Source of the DNA: Streptomyces sp. SLBN-118 | Lineage (GTDB): Bacteria; Actinomycetota; Actinomycetes; Streptomycetales; Streptomycetaceae | DNA: 64,000 bases | Assembly: GCF_006715635.1 (NCBI RefSeq) | Contig: NZ_VFNP01000002.1 | Location: forward strand, 3,596,001-3,660,000 | Direction of reading: 5' to 3' | Shown: positions 1-9,003 of the stretch, one piece after another | Layout of the letters: each line of letters starts with the position of its first letter | How positions within the stretch are numbered: the stretch's first letter is position 1 | Notes under the pieces: model-generated | The model's database searches: none | What the model was told of the DNA's origin: nothing | The model's input: the letters and a program-made list of their open reading frames with translations, nothing else | Made by a program: the position numbers and the translations under genes

Positions 1-24
1 CTCCGGCGGGGCGCCCCCGTACTT

Positions 25-47
25 CTGTCCGGCCGCGGGCCGGACAG
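25..47. terminator. Perfect 10-bp hairpin downstream of phoP
   Basis: The arms CTGTCCGGCC and GGCCGGACAG pair perfectly around a 3-nt loop. The hairpin lies just beyond the phoP stop, so it may end phoR-phoP transcription or that of a gene off the left edge. It has no clear T tract, which is usual in Streptomyces. Confidence 0.55.
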
Positions 48-138
48 GATCCCTCGTGCGCCCCTCGCACCGCTCGGCACCGGCGCGCCCCCACGGGCTT
101 CGCGCCCGACTCCGTCGGGCCTGAGGCCGCGGGCCGGT

Positions 139-819
139 TTACGGCTCGAACTTGTAGCCCAGGCCACGCACCGTCACCAGGTACCGCGGCGCACCGGGGT
201 CAGGCTCGATCTTGGCCCGCAGGCGCTTCACATGGACGTCCAGCGTCTTCGTGTCGCCCACGTAGTCCGCGCCCCAGACCCGGTCGATCAGCTGCATACG
301 GGTCAGCACCCGGCCCGCGTTGCGCAGCAGCATCTCCAGCAGGTCGAACTCCTTCAGCGGGAGGTCGACCTTTCCGCCCGACACCGTGACGACGTGGCGG
401 TCCACGTCCATCCGGACCGGGCCGGCCTCCAGGGCCGCCGGGGTGACCTCCTCCGGCTCGCCGCGGCGGCGCAGGACCGCGCGGATGCGGGCGACCAGTT
501 CCCGCGAGGAAAAGGGCTTGGTGACGTAGTCGTCAGCTCCTATTTCCAGCCCGACGACCTTGTCGATCTCACTGTCCTTGGCGGTGACCATGATCACCGG
601 GACATTCGAGCGGCCGCGCAGCTGGCGGCAGACCTCGGTACCCGGAAGCCCGGGCAGCATCAGGTCGAGGAGGACGAGGTCGGCGCCATTGCGCTCGAAC
701 TCGTCGAGACCCTCGGGCCCCGTGGTCGCGATGGCGACCTCGAAGCCCTCCTTGCGGAGCATGTAGGACAGGGCGTCGCTGAATGATTCCTCATCCTCGA
801 CGACGAGCACTCGGGTCAC
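139..819 (-). CDS. phoP: Phosphate response regulator PhoP (OmpR family)
   Basis: This is a 226-residue response regulator that controls phosphate-starvation genes and, in Streptomyces, antibiotic production. The receiver domain (residues 1-118) carries the acidic pair E8/D9, phospho-acceptor D52, T79 and K101. An OmpR-type winged helix fills the C-terminus and ends in GLGYKFEP. The GTG start at 817-819 was chosen because its first bases overlap the phoR stop as GTGA (816-819), a typical sign of translational coupling, and because homology begins there. The longer upstream reading frame encodes only the antisense of phoR. The partner kinase gene and the divergent phoU support the Streptomyces PhoR-PhoP assignment over a generic RegX3. 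Confidence 0.95.
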   Translation of the reverse strand: MTRVLVVEDEESFSDALSYMLRKEGFEVAIATTGPEGLDEFERNGADLVLLDLMLPGLPGTEVCRQLRGRSNVPVIMVTAKDSEIDKVVGLEIGADDYVTKPFSSRELVARIRAVLRRRGEPEEVTPAALEAGPVRMDVDRHVVTVSGGKVDLPLKEFDLLEMLLRNAGRVLTRMQLIDRVWGADYVGDTKTLDVHVKRLRAKIEPDPGAPRYLVTVRGLGYKFEP

Positions 820-2072
820 GGAAGGACCTCCGGGGCAGGAATTTCGCTGTTCGGATCGGTGTCGTAAGGCCGGTCGTCGTCCTCGTCGACGCGATTCGGT
901 CCGGTGGATGAACGGTCCCGCACGGCGCCCGCTTCGGGAAGCCGCAGGGTGAAAGTGGAGCCCTGTCCCTCGGAGCTCCATACCGTGACTTCCCCGCCGT
1001 GCGAGGCGGCCACGTGTTTGACGATTGCCAGGCCCAGGCCGGTGCCCCCGGTGGCCCGGGACCGGGCGGGGTCGACGCGGTAGAACCGCTCGAAGACCCG
1101 CTCACGGTCCTTCTCGGAGATGCCGATGCCCTGGTCGGTGACGGCGATCTCGATGAGATCACCGCCGGGCGCGGACACGCGACGTGCGGCTACCCCGACC
1201 CGGGTGCGGGCCGGGGAGTAGTTGACGGCGTTCTCGACGAGGTTGCCGAGTGCCGCGGCGAGCTGGCCGCGATTGCCCCAGATGTGCAGGTCGGCGGTAC
1301 CGCCCGCGGCCATCGTGATCTGCTTGGTGGACGCGGGGTGCCGGGAGCGGTCGATGGCCTCGGCGACCAGTTCGTCCACGCGGACAGGTTCGGCGTCCTC
1401 CAGCGGGTCGTCGTTCTGCACCCGGGAGAGGTCGATGAGCTCCTGTACGAGATTGGTGAGCCGGGTCGCTTCGATCTGCATGCGGCCGGCGAAGCGTTCC
1501 ACCGCTTCGGGGTCGTCCGAGGCGCCCATGACCGCCTCGGAGAGCAGGGAGAGCGCGCCGACCGGGGTCTTGAGCTCATGGCTGACGTTGGCGACGAAGT
1601 CGCGCCGTACCGCTTCTATCCGGCGGGCCTCGGTGAGATCCTCGACGAGCAGCAGTACGAGCCGGGAGCCGAGAGGGGCCACCCGGGCGGAGACGGCGAG
1701 GGCCTCGCCCCGGCCGGTACCGCGACGGGGCAGATCCAGTTCGACCTGCCGTATCTCGCCGTCCCGGCGGGTGTCGCGGGCCATGTGCAGCATCGGTTCG
1801 ACGGCGAGCTTCCCGCCGCGCACCAGACCGAGGGCGTACGCCGCGGAGCTGGCCTTGACGACGGAGTCGCTCTCGTCGAGGACGACCGCGGAGGAGCGGA
1901 GTACGGACAGGACCGTGTCGACGCCGGGCGGCAGAACGGCGTCGGTGTGCAGGGAGGTGCGGGTGGGTCTCGCCTGGTCGCGTTCGCTCCAGCGGAACGC
2001 CAGCATGGCGATGACACCGGTGCACAACCCGGCGATCGCTGCCGCTGCGGCGACCGCCGCGTTCACGTCCAT
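816..2072 (-). CDS. phoR: Phosphate sensor histidine kinase PhoR
   Basis: This 418-residue membrane histidine kinase phosphorylates PhoP when phosphate is short. A single N-terminal membrane helix (about residues 5-26) is followed by a PAS-like segment (about 50-145), the dimerisation/phosphotransfer helix with SHELKTP (phospho-acceptor H165), and an HATPase domain with the G boxes DQGIGIS and GGTGLGLAI. It has only one membrane segment, as is known for actinobacterial PhoR/SenX3. It overlaps phoP by 4 bp and diverges from phoU across a region holding a candidate PHO box, so the pair is probably autoregulated. Confidence 0.95.
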   Translation of the reverse strand: MDVNAAVAAAAAIAGLCTGVIAMLAFRWSERDQARPTRTSLHTDAVLPPGVDTVLSVLRSSAVVLDESDSVVKASSAAYALGLVRGGKLAVEPMLHMARDTRRDGEIRQVELDLPRRGTGRGEALAVSARVAPLGSRLVLLLVEDLTEARRIEAVRRDFVANVSHELKTPVGALSLLSEAVMGASDDPEAVERFAGRMQIEATRLTNLVQELIDLSRVQNDDPLEDAEPVRVDELVAEAIDRSRHPASTKQITMAAGGTADLHIWGNRGQLAAALGNLVENAVNYSPARTRVGVAARRVSAPGGDLIEIAVTDQGIGISEKDRERVFERFYRVDPARSRATGGTGLGLAIVKHVAASHGGEVTVWSSEGQGSTFTLRLPEAGAVRDRSSTGPNRVDEDDDRPYDTDPNSEIPAPEVLP

Positions 2073-2145
2073 GCACCCAGGTTATGCGTGGCCGGGGAGA
2101 TGCTCCCAGCCAATCGGGTGGCACCTCGAACAGTCGTCGCCCAGA

Positions 2146-2178
2146 GTTCACCAAGGGGATAGGGCTGATTCACTTCCG
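2146..2178 (+). promoter_or_regulatory. Candidate PHO box between phoR and phoU
   Basis: Three consecutive 11-nt units can be read as GTTCACCAAGG, a degenerate middle unit, and ATTCACTTCCG. PhoP of Streptomyces is known to bind direct repeats of 11 nt with a GTTCACC-like core. The site lies between the divergent phoR and phoU starts, where PhoP binding is expected. The repeat is seen directly; PhoP binding is inferred. Confidence 0.6.
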
Positions 2179-2282
2179 GGGGAGGCTCCCGACGCGTAAC
2201 GGACAGACCGTGGGAGCGTGGGGGTCCGACACACACCCCCTGACCCACCCGGACCCCGGTCGCATCAAGAGAGGGACATCCC

Positions 2283-2960
2283 ATGCGGGACGCGTACCAC
2301 GAGGAACTGGACTCGATCGGCGAGGGCCTGGTCGAGATGGCCCGGCTGGTCGGGTCGGCGATCGGGCGCGCCACCACGGCCATGCTCGACGCCGATCTCA
2401 AACTCGCCGAGAGCGTGATCGCCGCCGACCAGAAGGTCGACGATCTGCAGCACGACCTGGAGGCACGGGCGATCGCCCTGCTGGCGCGGCAGCAACCCGT
2501 CGCGACGGATCTGCGGATCGTGGTGACCTCGCTGCGGATGAGCGCGGACCTCGAGCGCTCGGGCGACCTGGCCCAGCATGTGGCCAAGCTGGCCCGGCTG
2601 CGCTACCCCGACTCCGCGGTTCCGCACGACCTGTACGCGACCATCCTGGAGATGGGACAGCTGGCGCAGCGGCTGATGGCCAAGGCGGCGGAGGTCATCA
2701 TCACCAAGGACGTCGATCTGGCCCTCCAGCTGGAGACGGACGACGACGAGATGGACCTGCTGCACCGCACGCTCTTCCAGCACCTGATGGACGACCGCTG
2801 GAAGCACGGCATCGAGACCGCGGTGGACGTGACGCTGCTCGGCCGCTACTACGAGCGCTTCGCCGACCACGCGGTGTCGGTGGCGAAGCGGGTCGTCTAT
2901 CTGGTGACGGGCGAGCACGCGGACGAGCTCCAAGCGCCGACGCAGGTCGAGGGCGTGTAG
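2283..2960 (+). CDS. phoU: Phosphate signalling protein PhoU
   Basis: This 225-residue all-helical protein links the Pst phosphate transporter to the PhoR kinase and dampens the Pho response when phosphate is adequate. The two PhoU repeats are visible: the first spans about residues 15-105, with LARQQPVATDLRIV, and the second about 120-205, ending in YYERFADHAVSVAKRVVY. Both carry the metal-binding E/D-rich pattern of the family. An AGAGAGGGA-type Shine-Dalgarno sequence precedes the ATG. Divergence from phoR-phoP is the standard Streptomyces arrangement. Confidence 0.95.
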   Translation: MRDAYHEELDSIGEGLVEMARLVGSAIGRATTAMLDADLKLAESVIAADQKVDDLQHDLEARAIALLARQQPVATDLRIVVTSLRMSADLERSGDLAQHVAKLARLRYPDSAVPHDLYATILEMGQLAQRLMAKAAEVIITKDVDLALQLETDDDEMDLLHRTLFQHLMDDRWKHGIETAVDVTLLGRYYERFADHAVSVAKRVVYLVTGEHADELQAPTQVEGV

Positions 2961-3067
2961 TTCTCTCCCGGGGTGCGTTGTGCCTCCGCGCGCTGTTGAT
3001 GCGCCCGCAGGAGCGGGCATGCAATGGGCAGAGGCGGCACATCTCGTCCGCCCATGAGGAGGGACCC

Positions 3068-3217
3068 ATGGCCGAATCCCCCACTACCGACGCTCAGCAG
3101 GAAACCCCCGCCGAGGCGGTGTTCCTGCCCGTGCTCGGTGCCTGCGGCTGCGGCTCGGGCTGTGGTTGCGGCTGCCAGTCGGGCGGACCGTGTCAGTGCG
3201 GTGGCTGCTGCGGCTAG
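3068..3217 (+). CDS. Cys-rich metallothionein-like mini-protein
   Basis: This is a 49-residue protein. The first 24 residues are polar and acidic. The last 25 contain nine cysteines in C-G-C and C-C spacings, the pattern of a metal-thiolate cluster protein. The ATG at 3068 follows AGGAGGGA at good spacing, which makes the short frame credible. It sits about 100 bp after phoU on the same strand. A metal-chelating role is inferred from composition alone, and no named family is claimed. Confidence 0.75.
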   Translation: MAESPTTDAQQETPAEAVFLPVLGACGCGSGCGCGCQSGGPCQCGGCCG

Positions 3218-3230
3218 GCGATTGGTTAGC

Positions 3231-3262
3231 TACGCGTGGAGTTACTTACGCGTGGAGTTACT
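3231..3262. repeat. Perfect abutting 16-bp tandem duplication
   Basis: The unit TACGCGTGGAGTTACT occurs twice with no spacer (3231-3246 and 3247-3262), followed by a decayed third copy up to about 3278. It lies between the Cys-rich gene stop and its terminator. The remaining intergenic sequence to 3607 holds the terminator and presumably the promoter of the next gene; nothing else is recognisable. Confidence 0.8.
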
Positions 3263-3278
3263 CACGTGCGCGTGTAGT

Positions 3279-3316
3279 GAAAGGGCTCCGAATTCCCTTG
3301 CGGACGGGGCCCTTTC
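3279..3316 (+). terminator. Terminator after the Cys-rich gene
   Basis: GAAAGGGCTCCG pairs with CGGGGCCCTTTC across 14 nt, with one U-G wobble in the RNA. It lies about 60 bp downstream of the Cys-rich gene. Confidence 0.6.
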
Positions 3317-3607
3317 GCATGTCCGTTACTGGTAGTCCGCCAACCTTTGTAACAATCGCTCCGAATTGGTTGACAGCGGGCGAGCCTCACGAGAAGCCCG
3401 GTCGCATACATGCGGCAGTCCGGAAATATGCCCCAGTACTGCCGTCGGGCTTCAAGTCCCCCGCTGGGCGCAGTGACTGCCTCATGGGCACCACCGACCT
3501 TGCGGCATTGAGGCACCCGCAGAACCACTCGGAATACCCGTCGCCGCGAGGGCCGGACCTTCAGTTGCAGCGCTGAAGTGGCACCAGAGAAAGGACGGGA
3601 GAGCATC

Positions 3608-3835
3608 ATGATGCAACGAATAGGGCGAGTCGTCGCGGCGACGGCACTCGTGGCAGCCGGCATCTTCGGCGCCTCGGCCCAGGCCTTCTCCGCTCCGCAG
3701 CCTCCTACCAACGGCGGCAACGGCGCAGGACAGAGCGGGCAGTGCACCGGACCGGCCTCCGAACGCCCCACCTCCTGCCAGAGCCCCGGCGGAGTGAGCG
3801 ATCGCCAGCCCTTCGAGCCCAATGAAGGCCGATAA
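3608..3835 (+). CDS. Small secreted protein of unknown function
   Basis: This 75-residue precursor has a clear Sec signal peptide: basic MMQRIGR, then a hydrophobic Ala/Val-rich core, then a likely signal peptidase site after SAQAFSA. The mature part is about 45 residues, rich in Gly, Pro, Ser and Gln. It contains two cysteines (QCTGP and SCQSP) that could form one disulfide. The start follows AAGGACGGGAGAG, and a second ATG directly follows the first. I do not recognise a family. Confidence 0.75.
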   Translation: MMQRIGRVVAATALVAAGIFGASAQAFSAPQPPTNGGNGAGQSGQCTGPASERPTSCQSPGGVSDRQPFEPNEGR

Positions 3836-3851
3836 CACCCCAGACGTGAGA

Positions 3852-3894
3852 CAAAGCCCTCCACCTGCGGAGAACCCACAGGTGGAGGGCTTTG
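3852..3894. terminator. Strong bidirectional terminator between convergent genes
   Basis: A perfect 16-bp stem (3852-3867 with 3879-3894) surrounds an 11-nt loop. The arms read CAAAGCCCTCCACCTG and its complement, so an A-rich and a T-rich flank exist on both strands. It separates the secreted-protein gene from the convergent gpmA. Confidence 0.9.
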
Positions 3895-3906
3895 TCGCGA
3901 GTGCAG

Positions 3907-4668
3907 TTACTTCTTCTTGCCCTGGTTCTTGACCGCCTCGATCGCCGCCGCCGCCGCGTCCGGGTCCAGGTACTGTCCGCCCTTGGTGAGGGGCTGGAAG
4001 TCGGCGTCCAGCTCGTAGTAGAGCGGGATGCCGGTCGGGATGTTCAGGCCCGTGATGTCCGCGTCGGAGATGCCGTCGAGGTGCTTGACCAGGCCGCGCA
4101 GGGAGTTGCCGTGCGCGGCGACCAGGACCGTCCGGCCCGCCAGGAGGTCCGGGACGATGCCGTCGTACCAGTACGGCAGCATGCGCTCGACGACGTCCTT
4201 GAGGCACTCGGTGCGCGGACGCAGCTCGCTGGGGATCGACGCGTAGCGCGGGTCGTCGCTCTGCGAGAACTCCGTGCCGTCCTCGAGAACCGGCGGCGGG
4301 GTGTCGTACGAGCGGCGCCAGAGCATGAACTGCTCCTCGCCGAACTCGGCCAGGGTCTGCGCCTTGTCCTTGCCCTGCAGCGCGCCGTAGTGACGCTCGT
4401 TCAACCGCCAGGAGCGGTGGACCGGGATCCAGTGGCGGTCCGCCGACTCCAGCGCCAGCTGCGCCGTGCGGATGGCGCGCTTCTGGAGCGAGGTGTGCAG
4501 TACGTCGGGGAGCAGGCCGGCGTCCTTGAGCAGCTCACCGCCGCGGACTGCCTCCTTCTCGCCCTTCTCCGTCAGGTTGACGTCCACCCAGCCGGTGAAC
4601 AGGTTCTTCGCGTTCCATTCGCTCTCGCCGTGGCGGAGGAGGATCAGCTTGTACGGTGCGTCGGCCAT
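3907..4668 (-). CDS. gpmA: 2,3-bisphosphoglycerate-dependent phosphoglycerate mutase
   Basis: This 253-residue cytosolic enzyme interconverts 3- and 2-phosphoglycerate in glycolysis and gluconeogenesis. The N-terminal [12 protein letters not shown] holds the phospho-acceptor histidine (RHG motif, about residue 12). Further hallmarks are [13 protein letters not shown], the [12 protein letters not shown] segment with the catalytic Glu, and the second histidine in [13 protein letters not shown]. The length and the lysine-rich tail fit bacterial dPGM. It is convergent with the upstream secreted-protein gene and has no operon partner. Confidence 0.97.
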   Translation of the reverse strand: MADAPYKLILLRHGESEWNAKNLFTGWVDVNLTEKGEKEAVRGGELLKDAGLLPDVLHTSLQKRAIRTAQLALESADRHWIPVHRSWRLNERHYGALQGKDKAQTLAEFGEEQFMLWRRSYDTPPPVLEDGTEFSQSDDPRYASIPSELRPRTECLKDVVERMLPYWYDGIVPDLLAGRTVLVAAHGNSLRGLVKHLDGISDADITGLNIPTGIPLYYELDADFQPLTKGGQYLDPDAAAAAIEAVKNQGKKK

Positions 4669-4831
4669 GCGTACGAGACTAATCGACGCATCCGCCGCCC
4701 CGCTCGGGTGCCCGCAGTGCGGACTTGATCGACGTCCGCCGGCAAATGACTGGCGGGTGGAGACTCGCCGTATGTAACGTGCGGATGGCCTTCAGGCCAC
4801 TTACAGCGCCTGCTCCCCGGGGGGAATCCGT

Positions 4832-6097
4832 ATGTTCATAGCCGGCCTGCGACGTGCCGCGCGAGAGAGCGTCTCGGGGCTTCCCCGTGAGTTCTGGTGG
4901 CTGTGGACGAGCACGCTCGTCAACCGGCTCGGAGCGTTTGTCGCGACGTTCATGGCGCTGTACCTGACCGTCGACCGGGGCTACTCGGCCTCGTACGCGG
5001 GTCTCGTGGCCTCGCTGCACGGGCTCGGCGGTGTCGTCTCCTCGCTCGGCGGGGGTGTGATGACCGACCGGCTCGGGCGGCGGCCCACGTTGCTGATCGC
5101 ACAGACATCCACGGCCGTCTCCGTCGCGGTGCTCGGCTTCGTCCAGCATCCGGTCGCGATCGCGGCGGTCGCCTTTGTCGTGGGTATGGCTTCCAATGCC
5201 TCCCGGCCCGCCGTGCAGGCGATGATGGCCGACATCGTCCGGCCCGAGGACCGGGTGCGGGCCTTCTCGCTCAACTACTGGGCGATCAACCTGGGTTTCG
5301 CCGTCTCCTCGGCGGCCGCCGGATTCGTCGCCGAGTACAGCTATCTCGCCGGATTCCTGGGCGAGGCGGCGATGACGCTGATCTGCGCGATCGTCGTCTT
5401 CGTCAAGCTGCCCGAGTCGCGGCCCGAGCGTGTGGAGACGAAGGGCGCGCCGGCGGAGCCGCAGATCAGTATGGGGACCGTCCTGCGCGACGGGCGGTTC
5501 ATGAGCGTCGTCGGACTGTCGTTCCTGATCGCGCTGATCTTCATGCAGGGGAACGTCGGGCTGCCGCTGGCAATGGGGGCGGACGGTTTCTCCAGCTCGG
5601 ACTTCGGTATCGCGATCGCGGCCAACGGTGTGCTGATCGTGGCCCTGCAGATCCCGGTCACCCGCTTCATCGAGCACCGCGACGCACGCAGGCTGCTGAT
5701 CATCTCCTCGCTGCTCGCGGGGTACGGCTTCGGGCTCACCGCATTCGCCGGATCGATCGCCGTGTACGCGCTGACCGTGTGCGTCTGGACCCTGGCCGAG
5801 ATCGTCAACGCGCCCACCCAGACCGGGCTCGTGGTGCGGCTCTCGCCCCGGCACGGCCGCGGCCGCTACCAGGGCATGTACACCCTGTCCTGGTCGGTGG
5901 CCGCGCTGGTCGCCCCGCTGCTCGCCGGTTTCGTCATCGACCGGTTCGGAGCGGAGTGGCTGTGGGGCATGTGCGCGGTCCTCGGCACGGTGGCAGGGCT
6001 CGGGTACTGGCTGCTGATGCGCGGCCTGCCGAATCAGGACAGCGAGGAGGAGGCGTCTCCCGAGGGCACCGAGAAGGCGGCGGCGGTCAGCGCGTGA
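4832..6097 (+). CDS. MFS drug-type exporter
   Basis: This is a 421-residue membrane protein with about 12 predicted helices. The loop 2-3 signature is visible as GGGVMTDRLGRRPTLL (about residues 72-87), which marks the major facilitator superfamily DHA1-type proton antiporters. A polar central loop (about 190-210) and an acidic, Ala-rich cytosolic C-terminus flank the helices. It lies opposite gpmA and converges on the DUF2000 remnant. The substrate cannot be read from the sequence. Confidence 0.85.
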   Translation: MFIAGLRRAARESVSGLPREFWWLWTSTLVNRLGAFVATFMALYLTVDRGYSASYAGLVASLHGLGGVVSSLGGGVMTDRLGRRPTLLIAQTSTAVSVAVLGFVQHPVAIAAVAFVVGMASNASRPAVQAMMADIVRPEDRVRAFSLNYWAINLGFAVSSAAAGFVAEYSYLAGFLGEAAMTLICAIVVFVKLPESRPERVETKGAPAEPQISMGTVLRDGRFMSVVGLSFLIALIFMQGNVGLPLAMGADGFSSSDFGIAIAANGVLIVALQIPVTRFIEHRDARRLLIISSLLAGYGFGLTAFAGSIAVYALTVCVWTLAEIVNAPTQTGLVVRLSPRHGRGRYQGMYTLSWSVAALVAPLLAGFVIDRFGAEWLWGMCAVLGTVAGLGYWLLMRGLPNQDSEEEASPEGTEKAAAVSA

Positions 6098-6111
6098 CGG
6101 CGACCGGCGCG

Positions 6112-6459
6112 TCACGGATGCATCCGCGCCCCCTTGAACACCTTGTCCACGGCGTTCCGCGGCCCGTGCGCCGCGAGGCCGACGAGGTCCAGATCCCCCG
6201 TCGGCACGGCCCGTACGGCCGCCCGGTTGTCACGGTCGTTGCCCGTGGTGAACAGATCGGACGTGTAGACGGCGCGCGGGAGGGAACGGGCCAGCACGCG
6301 CGCGTGGGCCGCCGTCAGGGTCTCCTTGGTGCCCTCGAAGACCAGGACCGGCTGGCGGAACATCGGGAGGTACGGGACGCCGTCCGCGTCCTCGTAGGGT
6401 TCGCCGATCACCTCCGGGAGCTGTGAGCCCAGGCCGCTGACCAGGAAGGCGGTCAGCCC
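6112..6459 (-). pseudogene. 5'-truncated DUF2000 family gene
   Basis: About 115 codons encode the family core, from TAFLVSGLGSQLPEV through PVLVFEG to GLAAHGPRNAVDKVFKG. DUF2000 proteins are normally about 135-140 residues and begin with a strand containing a conserved W/LN segment just before TAFLVSG. Here that part is gone. Upstream of about 6459 the frame runs antisense-like through the 3' end of the beta-helix gene, and no ATG or GTG start is available. The break lies within about 15 bp of the stop of the neighbouring gene (TAG at 6468-6470), so a deletion probably joined the two. Confidence 0.65.
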
Positions 6460-6467
6460 CCCGGTCG

Positions 6468-8147
6468 CTACCGCTCCAGCTCGCGCTGAGCCTCGTACAG
6501 ATTGCGGGGCCTTACCGCGCCCGGCTGTCCGTACGCCTCCAGGCGGGAGTTCAGCGCGCCGCCGAAGTCCGGCCCGTCGGTCTGGTCGAACTCGCGGACC
6601 GTGCTGATGGCGACGGTCGCGCTGTACGGGGCGATCTCGTCGATCTTGATCAGGCCCGCGCGTCCATTGGTGACGGTGACGTTCCAGTGGGTGAAACGGG
6701 CGCCGTAGAGGGGTCCCGCGGATGCGTCGCCGCCGTGGCGGCCGGTGTTGTCGACGGTGATGTCCGTGCGGACGTTGGCGAACGGCATACCGCGGTGGGT
6801 GTCGAACGTGCCCATCTCCATCTGCCCGCGCGACCAGACGTTGTAGCTGGACAAGCCCTCCACGTTGATGCCGTGGAGCTGGGTGCCGGCCGGAGCCGGG
6901 ACGGTGCGCCCGGCGATGGTGAAGTCCTCGACGAGGTTGTCGTGCGAGCCCTCGCGGCAGAAGTACGGATGGTGCGAGCCGCGGCCCTCGACGCGCGTGC
7001 GGCGCAGGGTGCACGCGGACGCGGCGACGAGGCCGAAGCCGTTGTCGACATGGCGGACAGTGATGTCGTCGGCCCAGCAGTCGTACGCGCACTGGAAAGT
7101 GACGCCGTTGTAGCCCTTGTCGAGGAGGTGCTGGGACTGCGGAGTCTGAATCGCCTCCAGGGTCAGGCCCTCGACTCCGGAGCCGGTGAGCGGAGTGACG
7201 AGGGTGACGATACGGGGGTCCCATTCGGGGCGTGTGTCGAGCGGCAGGGGGCGCTCGAAGGTGACCTTGTTCCGCTTGACTGCCGTGATGCGTACGGGCC
7301 ATTCGTAGGGGACGTAACTGGTCAGCTTGGTCTTGTCGTCCCAGACATACGCCTCCGGGCCCGCGCCGCCGCCCGCCATGTGTTCCAGGAGCGTGTGGCC
7401 CGCGTCGTCGGCGAGGCGGAGCAGGACGAGCTGTCCGCGGTGCAGCGCCGTGGTGTCGTCCACCCCGACCGACCAGTCGCCGCGCCTGGCGGGCCGGACG
7501 GCGGCGAGGGTGCGCCACTCGTCACGCTTGTTGCCGGTCCAGCCCTCGAAGGGCCAGGCCTTGGCCTTGATGGCGGTGGTGAGGCTGTCCCAACGATCGT
7601 TCGGGCACAGCCAGATGAGCCCCCCGGCCCAGGACCAGGAGGACTTGTCACCGCCGTAGCGGCTGCCGTAGGGGCCGACGAGCTCGGTGAGGTTCTTCGT
7701 CGCGTACAGCTTGGTGCGGCCGCTGCCGGCGCCGCGCAGGACGACGTTGCTGTGCCCGATGCGGATGAGGTCGTCGATGCGGTAGGTCCCGTCGGGGATG
7801 TGAACCGTGCCGCCGCCGCGTTCGCCGACAGTGGCGAGGGCACGGTTGATGGCGGGAGCGGCGTCGGCGGAGCCGTCCCGCTTGGCCCCGTGGGCAAGGA
7901 CGTTGGCCAGCACGGGGCGCCGGGGGAAGTCTTCGGCACCACGGCGTTGGCCGGCTCGTCCGACGTACGGGATCTGGGGGTGGGTGTACGGGCTGCGGCG
8001 GAACTCGGCCCAGAGGGGAGATGCGGTGGAAGTCTTGGCGGCGGCGCTCGCGGTGCCGGCTGAGCCGCCGGTGGCGCAGGCCGCCGCGACGGCTGTGGCA
8101 CTGCCGAGCAGACTCCGTCTGCTGATGGCGTGTTGACCGGTCTCCAT
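6468..8147 (-). CDS. Tat-exported right-handed beta-helix (pectate-lyase-fold) protein
   Basis: This 559-residue exported protein starts with a twin-arginine signal (SRRSLLGS) followed by a hydrophobic Ala-rich stretch; the Cys in AAAC could be a weak lipobox. Residues about 90-160 match the N-terminal part of pectate-lyase-superfamily helices, with GGGTVHIPDGTYRIDDLIRI and VVLRGAGSGRTKLYA. Later turns are rich in short Asn/Gly repeats. It probably binds or cleaves a polysaccharide, but no catalytic residues could be assigned. Its 3' end abuts the truncated DUF2000 gene. The start at 8147 was preferred because it places the arginine pair near the N-terminus. Confidence 0.75.
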   Translation of the reverse strand: METGQHAISRRSLLGSATAVAAACATGGSAGTASAAAKTSTASPLWAEFRRSPYTHPQIPYVGRAGQRRGAEDFPRRPVLANVLAHGAKRDGSADAAPAINRALATVGERGGGTVHIPDGTYRIDDLIRIGHSNVVLRGAGSGRTKLYATKNLTELVGPYGSRYGGDKSSWSWAGGLIWLCPNDRWDSLTTAIKAKAWPFEGWTGNKRDEWRTLAAVRPARRGDWSVGVDDTTALHRGQLVLLRLADDAGHTLLEHMAGGGAGPEAYVWDDKTKLTSYVPYEWPVRITAVKRNKVTFERPLPLDTRPEWDPRIVTLVTPLTGSGVEGLTLEAIQTPQSQHLLDKGYNGVTFQCAYDCWADDITVRHVDNGFGLVAASACTLRRTRVEGRGSHHPYFCREGSHDNLVEDFTIAGRTVPAPAGTQLHGINVEGLSSYNVWSRGQMEMGTFDTHRGMPFANVRTDITVDNTGRHGGDASAGPLYGARFTHWNVTVTNGRAGLIKIDEIAPYSATVAISTVREFDQTDGPDFGGALNSRLEAYGQPGAVRPRNLYEAQRELER

Positions 8148-8167
8148 GAGCCCGCCTTCCATGGATG

Positions 8168-8180
8168 TGAACGACGTTCA
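8168..8180. promoter_or_regulatory. Small palindrome upstream of the beta-helix gene
   Basis: TGAACGACGTTCA is a 13-bp inverted repeat 20 bp upstream of the beta-helix start, a plausible operator for a sugar-responsive repressor. The rest of 8181-8511, up to the YbjN stop, is GC-rich non-coding sequence with several short imperfect hairpins and no other recognisable element. Confidence 0.3.
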
Positions 8181-8511
8181 GGTGTGCGTCGGCGGTGAGC
8201 ATGCCATGGGTTGCGGGGCGCGGGAAGAGTTCGCGCGGGGGTTCGTGGTCCGGCCGAGGTCTCCCCTGCGGCCTGGCGGTCGTGGGAGTACCGCCATCCC
8301 GCTGTGACATTTGCGGCTCCGCCGCGTGTGGGGCTTCGCCACGTACCCCGATACGCGCTTCGCGCGTGTCCTCAAACGCCGGACGGGCCGGCTGTGCGGC
8401 CCAGCCGCACATTCAGCCGCGCGGGGCCCGGACGAAGTCTGAGGCAGTTTGAGGCGCGGGTCCGGGGCGGAGCCCCGGTTACGGGAAAGGGCGGGGCGGG
8501 GAAACCCCAGC

Positions 8512-9003
8512 TCACCCCTGAGTCAGATGCGTGAACGCATCCAGGTTCCGCGTCGACTCCCCCCGCGACACTCGCCACGCGTACTCCCGGCGGATCGCGC
8601 TCGCGAAACCCATCTCCAGCAGCGTGTTGAACGCGCCGTCCGCCGCCTCCAGCACCGTGCCGAGCAGGCGGTCCAGCTCCTCCTCGCTGATCACGGAGAG
8701 CGGGAGGCGGCCGGTCAGGTAGATGTCGCCGAGGCGGTCGATCGCGTAACTCACCCCGTACAGACTCAGGTTGCGCTCCAGCAGCCACCGGTGCACCGCC
8801 GCGTCGTTCTCGTCGGGGTGGCGGATGACGAAGGCGTTGACCGACAGGGAGTGCTTGCCGACGCGCAGGGAGCAGGTCGTCGACAGCTTGCGGGTGCCGG
8901 GGAGTTTGACCACGTACGAGCCGGGTTCCGGGCTCTCCCACTCGAGTTCCGCGTCCTTCAGCGTCCGCTCGATGACCTGCGCCGTCTGCTGTACGTCAGC
9001 CAT
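8512..9003 (-). CDS. YbjN domain-containing protein
   Basis: This 163-residue cytosolic protein belongs to the YbjN family (tetratricopeptide/chaperone-like alpha-beta fold), with LKDAELEWE at the start and [17 protein letters not shown] followed by [10 protein letters not shown] in the middle. Its molecular function is unknown. It overlaps the 3' end of mshA by 8 bp (8996-9003), so the two are translationally coupled. The same YbjN-mshA neighbourhood is usual in Streptomyces. Confidence 0.85.
   Translation of the reverse strand: MADVQQTAQVIERTLKDAELEWESPEPGSYVVKLPGTRKLSTTCSLRVGKHSLSVNAFVIRHPDENDAAVHRWLLERNLSLYGVSYAIDRLGDIYLTGRLPLSVISEEELDRLLGTVLEAADGAFNTLLEMGFASAIRREYAWRVSRGESTRNLDAFTHLTQG

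Noticed and set aside
232..786. Long plus-strand open frame over phoP
   Set aside because: Shadow of phoP caused by high third-position GC; it has no homology pattern.
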